From: CAVSWN01 sp046728115
GTDB lineage: Bacteria > Acidobacteriota > Vicinamibacteria > Vicinamibacterales > CAVVIG01
Assembly (NCBI GenBank): GCA_046728115.1
Contig: JBKPDW010000495.1
Location: forward strand, 1-8,795
Length of the DNA: 8,795 nt
Reading direction: 5' to 3'
The translations under genes and the position numbers were made by a program. How positions within the stretch are numbered: position 1 is the stretch's first letter; each line of letters starts with the position of its first letter. The notes beneath the pieces are model-generated. The model was not told the DNA's origin, did no database searches, and was given only the letters and a program-made list of their open reading frames with translations. Shown piece after piece: positions 1-7,106 of this stretch.

Positions 1-1229
1 ACGCTGCACAACACGGCCAGCACTGCCAGCCCGGTATAGCCCGCGCGCACGGCACTCAGGATCACCGCAAACTTTGCCGTAAATCCTGCCGTCGGCGGGA
101 TTCCGGTCAGCGATAACAGAAACAGAAACATCACGGCCGCCGTACGCGGTGCGGTTGTCGCCAGACCTCGATAGCCGCTCAGATTTTCGCCGGGCGGCCC
201 GAGCGCGATCACGACGCCGAACGCTCCAAGGGTCATGAACGCATACACGAACGCATAGGTCATCGTCGCTGCAGCGCCGTCGGGCGTTCCCGGAACGAGG
301 CCGAGCAGGGCGTATCCGGCGTGCGCAATGGATGAATATGCAAGCATCCGCTTCATGCGCGACTGCGAGATCGCGAGCACGCTGCCGGTCACCACCGACA
401 GCGCGGCAAGCGCCACGACAATCACCGACCAGATCCGCTGCTCGGGCGCAAAGGCCACGAGGCACACGCGAACGAGCGCAGCGAGTCCTGCTGCTTTCGA
501 TCCGGCGGCGAGGAACGCGGCGATCGGAGCGATGGCGCCCTGGTAGACATCGGGAGCCCAGGCATGGAACGGCGCCGCCGCGATCTTGAACGCGAGTCCG
601 CCGGCCACTAGTCCCACACCGGCGAGCAGCAGCGGATGCCGCGTCACACCGTTTCGAGACACCGTCGACGCGATCGCCGCAAAGTCGGTTGCACCTGTCA
701 CGCCGTACGTGAGAGCGATGCCGTAGAGAAGCAGCGCCGACGCGAACGAGCCGAGGAGAAAGTATTTGATCGATGCTTCGTTGGCGGCGGGCTTGTCGCG
801 CGCAATTCCCACCAGCACGTACGAGCACAACGTCATGAGCTCGAGCCCGAGATACAGGATCAAGAGGTCGAGCGCCGCAACCGCAAGCATCATTCCCGTC
901 GATGCGAGGAGGAGCAGCGCGAAGTATTCGGCCGGCGGGATGTGCTCCGAGTCGAGGTGCCTCACCGACAGGAGCGCGGCCAGCGCGAGGTTTGCTGAAA
1001 ACAGGAGGCTGAAGAATCGCGCGTATCGATCGCTGGCGATTGTCCCGCCGAATCCGATCATCGACGTTGCCGGCGGGAACACCCAGAGCGAGCAGGCCGC
1101 GGCGACGGCCGCGACGACGACCCAAGGGGCGGCAGACCGTGCACGTCCGACACGGCGCGCGACGAGGATGAGCACCACGGCTGTGCCGCTCAGAATCAGC
1201 TCCGGAAGAAGGGCGATCAGCGCCGTCAC
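1..1229 (-). CDS. nuoN: NADH-quinone oxidoreductase subunit N (NuoN), 3' end cut by the window edge
   Basis: This is an antiporter-like, ion-translocating subunit of the complex I membrane arm, an integral inner-membrane protein. I translated 409 codons from a GTG start at 1229 to the left edge with no stop. E. coli NuoN is about 485 aa, so roughly 75 residues are missing. Family residues seen: Glu130 in TM5 (LGLELMTLCSYVLVG), Lys215 in TM7 (LAFKIAAAPFHAWAPD), Lys245 in TM8 (GSKAAGLAALVR) and Lys386 in TM12 (AGFTAKFAV). These match the E. coli NuoN channel residues Glu133, Lys217, Lys247 and Lys395. The GTG start is chosen because it forms a GTGA overlap with the nuoM stop and gives a full first helix; the first Met in frame is only at residue 57. 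It is the last gene of the operon inside the window. Identity is secure. Confidence 0.95.
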   Translation of the reverse strand, partial: MTALIALLPELILSGTAVVLILVARRVGRARSAAPWVVVAAVAAACSLWVFPPATSMIGFGGTIASDRYARFFSLLFSANLALAALLSVRHLDSEHIPPAEYFALLLLASTGMMLAVAALDLLILYLGLELMTLCSYVLVGIARDKPAANEASIKYFLLGSFASALLLYGIALTYGVTGATDFAAIASTVSRNGVTRHPLLLAGVGLVAGGLAFKIAAAPFHAWAPDVYQGAIAPIAAFLAAGSKAAGLAALVRVCLVAFAPEQRIWSVIVVALAALSVVTGSVLAISQSRMKRMLAYSSIAHAGYALLGLVPGTPDGAAATMTYAFVYAFMTLGAFGVVIALGPPGENLSGYRGLATTAPRTAAVMFLFLLSLTGIPPTAGFTAKFAVILSAVRAGYTGLAVLAVLCS

Positions 1230-2704
1230 ATGCCCACCGCGATCCCGACCTGCGCCGACGCGACCAGGAGCTGCGCCACCGAGACTCGTAGAAAACTCAA
1301 GACCGACTCCGGGTAGAGACCGATCGTCAGTGCGAGAGCGGCCATTGGCGCCAGCGTCGCCACCTCGCGGAGGTCGAGCTCCAGCCGCAGCGCTTGCAAT
1401 CCCGGCTTCACCTCGCCAAGCGCGACGCGGTAATACAGCCACAGGATGTAGGTCGTCCCCAGCGCCACGCCCCACACCGCCATCACCCCGTACCACGGCC
1501 GGATGTCGAAAGCGCCGCTGATGATGAGAAACTCTCCGACGAACGAATTCAGACCGGGCAGTCCGGCCGCCGCCAGACAGAAAAACGCCAGAAACGTCGA
1601 ATAGACCGGCGCGAGCTTCGCCACCCCACCGTATGCGACGATCTCGCGCGTGTGCGTGCGCTCGTAGATCATGCCGACGCACAGGAACAGCGCGCCGGTG
1701 ACGATTCCATGGTTCACCATCTGGAGGACTGCGCCCTCGACGCCATTTCGATTCAAGGAAAAGATCCCCAGCGTCACGAATCCCATGTGGCTGATGCTCG
1801 AGTACGCGATCAGGCGTTTGAAATCGGTCTGAGCAAGCGTGACGTACGCGCCGTACACGATTGCCAGCGCCGACAGCGCCAGCATCGGCGTGCGGAAAAG
1901 CCGCACGGCGTCGGGAAGGATCGGCAGCGCAATCCGCAGCAGCCCGTAGCCGCCCATCTTGAGGAGAATTCCCGCGAGGATCACGCTGCCCGCGGTCGGC
2001 GCCTCGGTGTGGGCGTCCGGCAGCCAGGTATGCACCGGAAACATCGGCACTTTGACGGCGAAGGCTGCGGTAAAGGCGACGAACAGCCACGATTGCAGCT
2101 GAGGGCTCGGCCTCATCGTCGCCAGCGCTTCGAAGTCGAGCGTGCCGTTCGTTCGGAGGAGCGTGATCAGACCGACGAGCATCAGCACACTGCCGGCGAG
2201 GGTAAAAAGCAGGAACTTGATCGCCGCGTGGATGCGGCGCGGACCTCCCCAAACACCGATGAGGAGGAACATCGGAACGACCATCAGCTCCCAGAACACG
2301 TAGAAGAGAAAAAGATTCGTCGCAGCAAAGAGCCCGATCATCGCGGTCTCGGCCAGGAGCAGCGCGGCGTAGAACTCGCGCACCCGGACCTGGACGGCGG
2401 TCCACGACGCGCCCACGCACAGCACGCTCACCACCGTGGAGAGAAAGATGAAAGGCAGACTGATGCCGTCGATGCCCATGCTGTACGCGACGTTCCAGGA
2501 TGGAATCCAGGGAACGGCTTCGACGAACTGCATGCCGGTCGAGGTCTTGTCGAAGTGCAAGTACAGCGGAACCGAGACGGCCAGGGTCGTCAGCGACCCG
2601 GCCAGCCCCAGCCACCGCGCGGCCCGCGCACGGCACAGAAGGATCGCCGCTCCTGCCACCAGCGGCAGAAACGTGATCACGGTGAGAATCGGGTACGTTG
2701 TCAC
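1226..2704 (-). CDS. nuoM: NADH-quinone oxidoreductase subunit M (NuoM)
   Basis: This is an antiporter-like proton-pumping subunit of the complex I membrane arm, 492 aa with about 14 hydrophobic helices (E. coli NuoM is 509 aa). It carries the NuoM signature: Glu139 in TM5 (FYVFWELMVVPMFLLIG), Lys218 in TM7 (AVKVPMFPVHTWLPDAH), Lys249 in TM8 (GILLKMGGYGLLRIALP), and a glutamate in TM12, Glu391 (LNSFVGEFLII). A TM12 Glu instead of Lys distinguishes NuoM from NuoL and NuoN, so this is a true NuoM. The open frame continues upstream to about 3187, but that part lies over the L2 gene in another frame and is arginine-rich. The GTG at 2704 forms a GTGA overlap with the L2 stop and begins a normal first helix; the first Met is only at residue 58. 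No clear Shine-Dalgarno site is seen, so translational coupling is likely. It also overlaps nuoN by four bases. Confidence 0.96.
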   Translation of the reverse strand: MTTYPILTVITFLPLVAGAAILLCRARAARWLGLAGSLTTLAVSVPLYLHFDKTSTGMQFVEAVPWIPSWNVAYSMGIDGISLPFIFLSTVVSVLCVGASWTAVQVRVREFYAALLLAETAMIGLFAATNLFLFYVFWELMVVPMFLLIGVWGGPRRIHAAIKFLLFTLAGSVLMLVGLITLLRTNGTLDFEALATMRPSPQLQSWLFVAFTAAFAVKVPMFPVHTWLPDAHTEAPTAGSVILAGILLKMGGYGLLRIALPILPDAVRLFRTPMLALSALAIVYGAYVTLAQTDFKRLIAYSSISHMGFVTLGIFSLNRNGVEGAVLQMVNHGIVTGALFLCVGMIYERTHTREIVAYGGVAKLAPVYSTFLAFFCLAAAGLPGLNSFVGEFLIISGAFDIRPWYGVMAVWGVALGTTYILWLYYRVALGEVKPGLQALRLELDLREVATLAPMAALALTIGLYPESVLSFLRVSVAQLLVASAQVGIAVGM

Positions 2705-4464
2705 AAACCGAACACCGCAAACGCGACAACCGCCAGGATGCCCGCGGCCATGATGAGCGCGTACCGTTGGACATGCCCGGTCACGGCGAGCGTAAGATCG
2801 CGACTGATCTCCTCCGTCAGCCGGCCGATGCCGACCATCATCGCGTCGACGCCGCGGAGATCGATATCGCGCAGTCGCGCCCCGACGCCCAGTACGAACC
2901 GCTGGATCACCACGTCGGAGATTCGGCCCACGGAGCCTTCGAGGCGCGCGAGCGCGCCCTGGGCAAGGTTCTGAACCGCAGCGCCGCCTCGCCTGTAGAA
3001 CCAATCGGTATCGAGGCTGACGACCGGCTCGGGGTCCAGCTGTTTGAGCAACAGGAAGAAGCCGAGCGCAGTGAATCCAAGCAGTCCCAGCGTCGCCGCG
3101 ACGTGTCGCACGGTGTACGGGATGTAATCCACTCGATACGGCAGCTGCGAATACAGCACGACCGGCAGCACGCCGATGACGACGCATGCTGCTGCGGCGA
3201 GTCCCATCGCTACGAGCATATTCCGTGGCGGCTCCTCCGCTCGGACGCCGCGGTCCCTTCCGAAGAACATGTAATAAGGCAGCTTGAGCCCGGTGTGCAG
3301 GAACGTCCCTGACGAGGCCAGCGTGAGCAGCAGGAAAATCGGCGCTCGGTGCGACTCACCTGCAGCTGAAACGACCATCGACTTGGTGACGAACCCGCTG
3401 AAGAGCGGCACTGCGGAAATCGCGAAGGCACCAACCATGTACAGGGACAGAGTGACGGGCATCGTTCGGTACAGCCCGCCCATGTCGCTCAGCTTTCGCA
3501 GGCCGGTCACCTGCAGGACCGCGCCAGCTCCCATGAAAAGCAGCGCCTTGTAGAGGATATGCGCGAAGGCATGGGCGGTTGCGCCGTTCAGCGCGAGCTC
3601 GGTGCCGAGTCCTACGCCGCAGACCATGTAGCCCACCTGGCTGATTATGTGATATGCGAGCAATCTTCTGGCGTCGTTCTCGAGGACGGCGTACACGACG
3701 CCGTACACCGCCATCGCCGCTCCCCACCACACCAGAATCTCGGTGCCGGCGAATCCTCGAATCAACGCGTAGACTGCGGACTTCGTGGTAAAGGCGGTGA
3801 GAAACACCGCGCCGGTTGCCGTGGCTTCCGGATAGGCGTCTGGCAGCCAGGCACCGAGGGGCGGCACCGCCGCGTTGACGAGGAAGGCGATCAGGATGAA
3901 CGTGAACGCCGCGCTTCCGGCATAAGGCGACAGATCGCCGAAGCTGAGCGACCCGGTGCGCGACCAGTGGAGCACGATGCCCGCCAGCAAACACAGTCCG
4001 CCGAAAACGTGAACGAGCACGTAGCGGAATCCGGCGGCGACCGCAGCAGGCTGTCGGCGCAGCAGCACGAGGAGCGCGGCCGACAGCGCCATCAGCTCCC
4101 AGAACAGGAACAGCGACAGGAAGTCCCCGGCGAAGACCGCTCCAAGCGCAGCTCCTGCGTACGTCAGCGCAGCCACATGCTGTGCATCATCGTTTACATG
4201 CAGCGAATAGACCATCCCGATGAGCGCAACGAGGGCGAACACGTATGAGAAAACCAGAGCCAGCCTGTCCGCGCGGCCGAATATCAGGTCTTGTCCGAGG
4301 AAGCGCACGACACCATACGTTCCCGGTTGAATCAGGAGGCAGTCGACCAGTGCCGCGGCCGGCAGCAGGATCATGACAGTTCGCTTCGCGCGTCCCTTGC
4401 AGAACGGAAGGATCCACGCGCCGGCGATCAGCAGCAGCCCCGGATGGATCCACTCAGGAGTCAT
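2701..4464 (-). CDS. second NuoL/antiporter-like subunit (L2), with C-terminal lateral-helix region
   Basis: This is a 587-aa membrane protein of the proton_antipo_M family (NuoL/MrpA/MrpD-like), of the kind often annotated 'Na(+)/H(+) antiporter subunit D' inside nuo operons. About 14 helices fill residues 5-475. Visible sites are Glu123 in TM5 (FLFWELMALSA), Lys228 in TM8 (TTKSAVYALIRGF), Lys306 (HILYKALLFMGAGAV) and Lys361 in TM12 (SGFVTKSM). The TM7 lysine is missing: the aligned residue is Asn197 (FLVNAAVPPLGAWLPDAY). After residue 475 comes a DTDWFYRRGG motif (485-494), a long amphipathic stretch (about 495-563) and a last hydrophobic helix (about 567-586). That is the layout of the NuoL lateral helix plus its anchor, so this gene is the better structural equivalent of NuoL. 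The ATG at 4464 overlaps the small upstream gene by 11 bases, with no clear ribosome site. Whether it moves H+ or Na+ cannot be told from sequence. Confidence 0.88.
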   Translation of the reverse strand: MTPEWIHPGLLLIAGAWILPFCKGRAKRTVMILLPAAALVDCLLIQPGTYGVVRFLGQDLIFGRADRLALVFSYVFALVALIGMVYSLHVNDDAQHVAALTYAGAALGAVFAGDFLSLFLFWELMALSAALLVLLRRQPAAVAAGFRYVLVHVFGGLCLLAGIVLHWSRTGSLSFGDLSPYAGSAAFTFILIAFLVNAAVPPLGAWLPDAYPEATATGAVFLTAFTTKSAVYALIRGFAGTEILVWWGAAMAVYGVVYAVLENDARRLLAYHIISQVGYMVCGVGLGTELALNGATAHAFAHILYKALLFMGAGAVLQVTGLRKLSDMGGLYRTMPVTLSLYMVGAFAISAVPLFSGFVTKSMVVSAAGESHRAPIFLLLTLASSGTFLHTGLKLPYYMFFGRDRGVRAEEPPRNMLVAMGLAAAACVVIGVLPVVLYSQLPYRVDYIPYTVRHVAATLGLLGFTALGFFLLLKQLDPEPVVSLDTDWFYRRGGAAVQNLAQGALARLEGSVGRISDVVIQRFVLGVGARLRDIDLRGVDAMMVGIGRLTEEISRDLTLAVTGHVQRYALIMAAGILAVVAFAVFGL

Positions 4465-4675
4465 AGTAGTTTTCAGGACGCGTGAGCCACAGTTTCCCCA
4501 AGAGCTTCGAGACGATGATGATCAGGAGGCAGGAGACCAGCCCGTAGATTGAGCCCCACGCCGGAATGTCTTCGAACCAGAAATGCGCGGGGTCCGCGCG
4601 AAAGACGAGTGGTCCCGCAATTTCGCCAAGGGCGACCATCGCCAGACCGGCGTAGAACCAGCGCTTGACCGTCAC
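4454..4675 (-). CDS. 73-aa two-helix membrane protein between two antiporter genes
   Basis: This is a small protein of unknown function. It has two hydrophobic segments, about residues 6-26 and 41-60, joined by an acidic/aromatic loop (ADPAHFWFEDIPAWGSIYG), and a polar tail ending RPENYYDS. I recall similar short 'hypothetical' proteins with an HFWFEDIP-like loop and a YYD tail beside NuoL-like genes in other bacteria; that is memory, not a search. The GTG start at 4675 forms a GTGA overlap with the L1 stop and has an AAAGGTG-like ribosome site about five bases upstream. The first Met is residue 13, inside the first helix, so GTG is preferred. The frame stays open upstream over L1, but that part is arginine- and serine-rich shadow. 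The 3' end overlaps L2 by 11 bases. Its place between the two antiporter genes suggests an accessory subunit that helps join or assemble them (inference). Confidence 0.82.
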   Translation of the reverse strand: MTVKRWFYAGLAMVALGEIAGPLVFRADPAHFWFEDIPAWGSIYGLVSCLLIIIVSKLLGKLWLTRPENYYDS

Positions 4676-6138
4676 GGCAACACCTTTCCCGCAAGCGCCA
4701 GCACGGGATTCGGATACACGCCAAGAATCAGCGTGGCCAGTGCGGTCACACCCAGCGGAACGACCATCCATGGCACTTCGGCGACGGTATCGGACGGCGA
4801 GCCGGCGGGCTCTTCTTCGAAATACGCCCTGAACACGATCGGGCCGAGGTAGGCGGCGTTGAGGAGCGAGCTGACGAGCAGCACCGCGAGCAGCCACACG
4901 TTTCCACGCTCGAGCGATCCCACGGCCAGGTACCACTTCGAGATGAAGCCGCATGCGAGAGGAATCCCGACGAGACTCAACGACGCTGTCGCAAACGCCG
5001 CCATCGTCCACGGCATTCGTTTGGCGAGGCCCGACATCTGACTGACCTCGGTCTTGTGCGTCGAAACGTAGATCGACCCGGCGCACAAAAAGAGGGTGAT
5101 CTTGGAGACCGCGTGATTGGTGATGTGCGCGATGCCGCCCAGGATTCCGCTCGGTGTGAGCAGTGCGGCGCCGAGAACAATGTAAGAAAGCTGGCTGACG
5201 GTTGAAAATGCCAGCCGCGCCTTCAGGTTGTTCTGGCCAAGGGCCAGCAACGACCCTCCCAGAATCGTCACGGCAGCGACGACCAGCGCCAGCTTGTCTG
5301 CGCCGAGCGATCGCATGGCGGCGGGACCGAACACGAACAGGAACACGCGAAGCGTGGAGAAGACTCCGGTCTTCACCACGGCCACGGCATGCAGGAGCGC
5401 GCTGACCGGAGTCGGAGCGACCATCGCCGCCGGCAGCCAGCTGTGCAGCGGCATCACCGCACTCTTGGCGAACCCGAACAGGAACAACGCAAAGACGATG
5501 AACAGCAGCGTCGGCTCGGCGGCGAGCGCCGATTCTGGCAAAATACCGCCCTTTCGGAACTCGAGGGTTCCTGCCACGTTGTAAGTGAGGATCAGGGCCG
5601 TCACGAGAAACAGCTTGGCAGCGCCGAGCAGGTAGACGACGTACTTCCGCGCGCCCGCCACGGCTTCGGCCGTTTCCTTGTGACCGACGAGCGGGAATGT
5701 GGCCAGCGTCAGCGCTTCATAGAAAAGGAACAGCGTGAAGAGGTTGGCGGAGAACGCCACGCCCATCGTGGCCGACAGCGCCAGTGCGAAGCACGCAAAA
5801 TAGCGCGTCTGCGCGTGCTCGCGGAGTGAGCGCATGTAGCCGATCGAATAGAACGACGTGGCGATCCAGAGGAGCGATGCTCCCAGCCCGAAGAGCACGC
5901 CAAAGCCATCGGCGCGGAATGCGAGCTCGACTCCGGGCAGGATTCGAAAGAGCACGCACTCCGGCGTCCTGCCCGCCAGGACATCCGGGATGATCGATAT
6001 CACGAACGCCGCCTGCAGCACGCCGGCGGCGACGGACCAGAACTCCCGCAGGTTCGCCCGGCGCTCGCCCGTACTGGCAATGAGCAAAGCTCCCACTGCC
6101 GGCGCGAGCACTGCGAACAGAGGACAAATCGAGGTCAC
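4672..6138 (-). CDS. MrpD/NuoL-like antiporter subunit (L1) of a complex I membrane arm
   Basis: This is a 488-aa polytopic membrane protein of the proton_antipo_M family, about 14 helices, placed where nuoL normally sits. Key residues: Glu141 in TM5 (LFYEALTLATFPLVG), Lys225 in TM7 (GFAKSAVMPLHSWLPAAM), His250 and Lys256 in TM8 (LLHAVAVVKTGVFS), Lys346 (NHAVSKITLFLCAGS) and Lys401 in TM12 (CGFISKWYLA). These are the usual channel residues of NuoL and MrpD. It stops near the end of TM14 (GVYPNPVLALAGKVLP) and lacks the lateral-helix tail of about 110 residues found in NuoL, so by length and shape it is MrpD- or NuoM-like rather than a complete NuoL. The GTG start at 6138 forms a GTGA overlap with the nuoK stop; the first Met is only at residue 102. 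It also overlaps the small downstream gene by GTGA. I leave the symbol blank because nuoL would suggest the wrong architecture. Confidence 0.88.
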   Translation of the reverse strand: MTSICPLFAVLAPAVGALLIASTGERRANLREFWSVAAGVLQAAFVISIIPDVLAGRTPECVLFRILPGVELAFRADGFGVLFGLGASLLWIATSFYSIGYMRSLREHAQTRYFACFALALSATMGVAFSANLFTLFLFYEALTLATFPLVGHKETAEAVAGARKYVVYLLGAAKLFLVTALILTYNVAGTLEFRKGGILPESALAAEPTLLFIVFALFLFGFAKSAVMPLHSWLPAAMVAPTPVSALLHAVAVVKTGVFSTLRVFLFVFGPAAMRSLGADKLALVVAAVTILGGSLLALGQNNLKARLAFSTVSQLSYIVLGAALLTPSGILGGIAHITNHAVSKITLFLCAGSIYVSTHKTEVSQMSGLAKRMPWTMAAFATASLSLVGIPLACGFISKWYLAVGSLERGNVWLLAVLLVSSLLNAAYLGPIVFRAYFEEEPAGSPSDTVAEVPWMVVPLGVTALATLILGVYPNPVLALAGKVLP

Positions 6139-6437
6139 CACCTCAGCTCCGTCAGCTGCTCGACGTTCATGCCCGGCCGTGTTCGAGCAAGAGCGAGCAC
6201 CAGACCCAAACCGACCGCGGCCTCCGCCGCCGCGACGGCGATGACGAAGAGCGCGACGATCTGACCGCGCGAATCGTGCAGATGCTGGCTGAAAGCGGCC
6301 AGACTGACGTTGACCGCGTTCAGCATGATCTCGATCGACACGAGCATGAGGATGATGTTGCGCCGGCCGAGGAAGCCGACGAGCCCAATCGCAAAGAGCA
6401 CGGCGCCAAGCCCCACGCAGGCGCCGACCGGCACCAT
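6135..6437 (-). CDS. nuoK: NADH-quinone oxidoreductase subunit K (NuoK)
   Basis: This is a 100-aa, three-helix subunit of the complex I membrane arm that, with NuoJ, links the quinone end to the antiporter subunits. E. coli NuoK is also 100 aa. The conserved buried acids Glu36 (LVSIEIMLNAVNVSLAAF) and Glu72 (AVAAAEAAVGLGLVLALAR) fall at the same residue numbers as in E. coli, so both NuoK proton-path glutamates are intact. The start is the ATG at 6437, which shares one base with the nuoJ stop (TGATG); an AAAGG lies about nine bases upstream. The frame is open far upstream but crosses nuoJ with arginine-rich shadow sequence. The 3' end overlaps L1 in a GTGA quadruplet. Identity is secure. Confidence 0.97.
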   Translation of the reverse strand: MVPVGACVGLGAVLFAIGLVGFLGRRNIILMLVSIEIMLNAVNVSLAAFSQHLHDSRGQIVALFVIAVAAAEAAVGLGLVLALARTRPGMNVEQLTELRW

Positions 6438-6952
6438 CAGGCACCGGCCTTTCTCTTTGCTACGACGACCGCGCCGACGATGGCCGCGAGGAGGATGAGC
6501 GACGCGATTTCGAACGGCAGCGTGAACTGGGTGAAGAGCGCGTATCCAACCGCCGAAAGGCTGCCCGGCGAAGGATCCGTCGCGGCGCGCTCCGCGGTCG
6601 GTACCAGACCGGAATCGCGCGCGAACCAGGCGAACGCGGCGAAGCCGAGGCCGGCGGCCGCGCACAGCGGCCAGTGCGCGCCAAAGCGCGGCTCGGCCGT
6701 CTCGCCAGGCAAATCGAGGAGCATCTGGAAGAAGAGGTAGAAGACGAGGATGGCGCCCGCGTACAGGATCACCTGGACCGCGGCCAGGAATTCCGCTCCC
6801 GCGAGCAGGAAAATGCCTGCCACGTTCAGAAACAGCGCGAGCACCCAGAGCATGCTGTGGATCGGATTTCGGCGAGTGACGGCCAGGAGGGCGCTGGCAA
6901 TGCTCGCGGCCGCTAGGCAATAGAAGGCGATGTGTCCCGCAATGATCGGCAT
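6437..6952 (-). CDS. nuoJ: NADH-quinone oxidoreductase subunit J (NuoJ)
   Basis: This is a 171-aa, five-helix subunit of the complex I membrane arm (E. coli NuoJ is 184 aa). The diagnostic core is residues 51-74, with AGAEFLAAVQVILYAGAI followed by LVFYLF. It contains Glu54 and Tyr64; this is the conserved TM3 region that holds a pi-bulge in solved complex I structures and is thought to take part in coupling quinone reduction to pumping. An early NPIHS motif (residues 29-33) is also typical. The ATG at 6952 has an AGGG three to four bases upstream, a slightly short spacing. It is the first gene of the seven-gene membrane operon: nuoA-I do not precede it, and the next gene upstream is an unrelated CBS protein 154 bases away. 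A promoter or a processed end must therefore lie in that gap, unless the operon is read through from the CBS gene. Confidence 0.96.
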   Translation of the reverse strand: MPIIAGHIAFYCLAAASIASALLAVTRRNPIHSMLWVLALFLNVAGIFLLAGAEFLAAVQVILYAGAILVFYLFFQMLLDLPGETAEPRFGAHWPLCAAAGLGFAAFAWFARDSGLVPTAERAATDPSPGSLSAVGYALFTQFTLPFEIASLILLAAIVGAVVVAKRKAGA

Positions 6953-7106
6953 ATACCCTGACGCGCGGCCAGCTACATTCCAGGCTGCAGTCGGTTTATC
7001 TCTCTTTTGTTCTTGCTCCCTCTCCTCGCGACGGCGACACCGGCGGTGCCGACGAATTGACGACGACTGACTCTGAGCTCGCTCCGTACAGGCTCATCAC
7101 GCACAT
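6953..7106 (-). other. intergenic leader upstream of nuoJ, with a purine-rich stretch
   Basis: These 154 bases separate the CBS gene stop from nuoJ. On the coding (minus) strand the part from about 7028 down to 6995 is almost all purine, seen as a C/T run on the plus strand. It contains GAGGAGAGGGAG-type sequence with no start codon in the right position after it. A short G/C-rich hairpin could form at 7032-7051 (stem CACC/GGTG), but no T-run follows it on the minus strand, so it is a poor intrinsic terminator. I see no convincing -35/-10 pair. The nuoJ promoter or 5' leader should lie here, but I cannot place it. Confidence 0.45.

Noticed and set aside
636..1521. Plus-strand frames (636-998, 766-1521) opposite nuoN and nuoM
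   Set aside because: The minus strand translates without interruption as NuoN with all its key residues, so these are antisense shadows.
1394..2974. 526-codon open frame on the plus strand opposite nuoM and L2
   Set aside because: It is antisense to two conserved membrane proteins, rich in Arg, His, Gln and Asp, without hydrophobic segments or any motif. This is the usual shadow of a GC-rich gene in the complementary frame.
2705..3187. N-terminal extension of the nuoM frame by 161 residues
   Set aside because: It overlies the L2 coding sequence in another frame and is Arg/Ala/Gly-rich and non-hydrophobic. The GTG at 2704 gives a NuoM of normal length.
2698..4248. Plus-strand frames of about 200-230 codons (2698-3312, 3559-4248) opposite L2
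   Set aside because: Same Arg/Gln/Glu-rich shadow composition with no ribosome site; the minus-strand frame encodes a recognisable membrane protein throughout.
2701..6138. L1-small-L2 as a stand-alone Mrp Na+/H+ antiporter operon inserted in nuo
   Set aside because: No MrpB, C, E, F or G genes are present, and the genes are joined by overlap to nuoK on one side and nuoM on the other, so they are better read as complex I membrane subunits. An Mrp-like origin of the pair is still possible.
6139..6444. N-terminal extension of the L1 frame over nuoK
   Set aside because: It is Arg-rich shadow of nuoK; L1 begins at the GTGA overlap at 6138 with a normal first membrane helix.
7032..7051. G/C-rich hairpin between the CBS gene and nuoJ as an intrinsic terminator
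   Set aside because: The stem is only four base pairs plus an imperfect extension, with no T-run on either strand after it.
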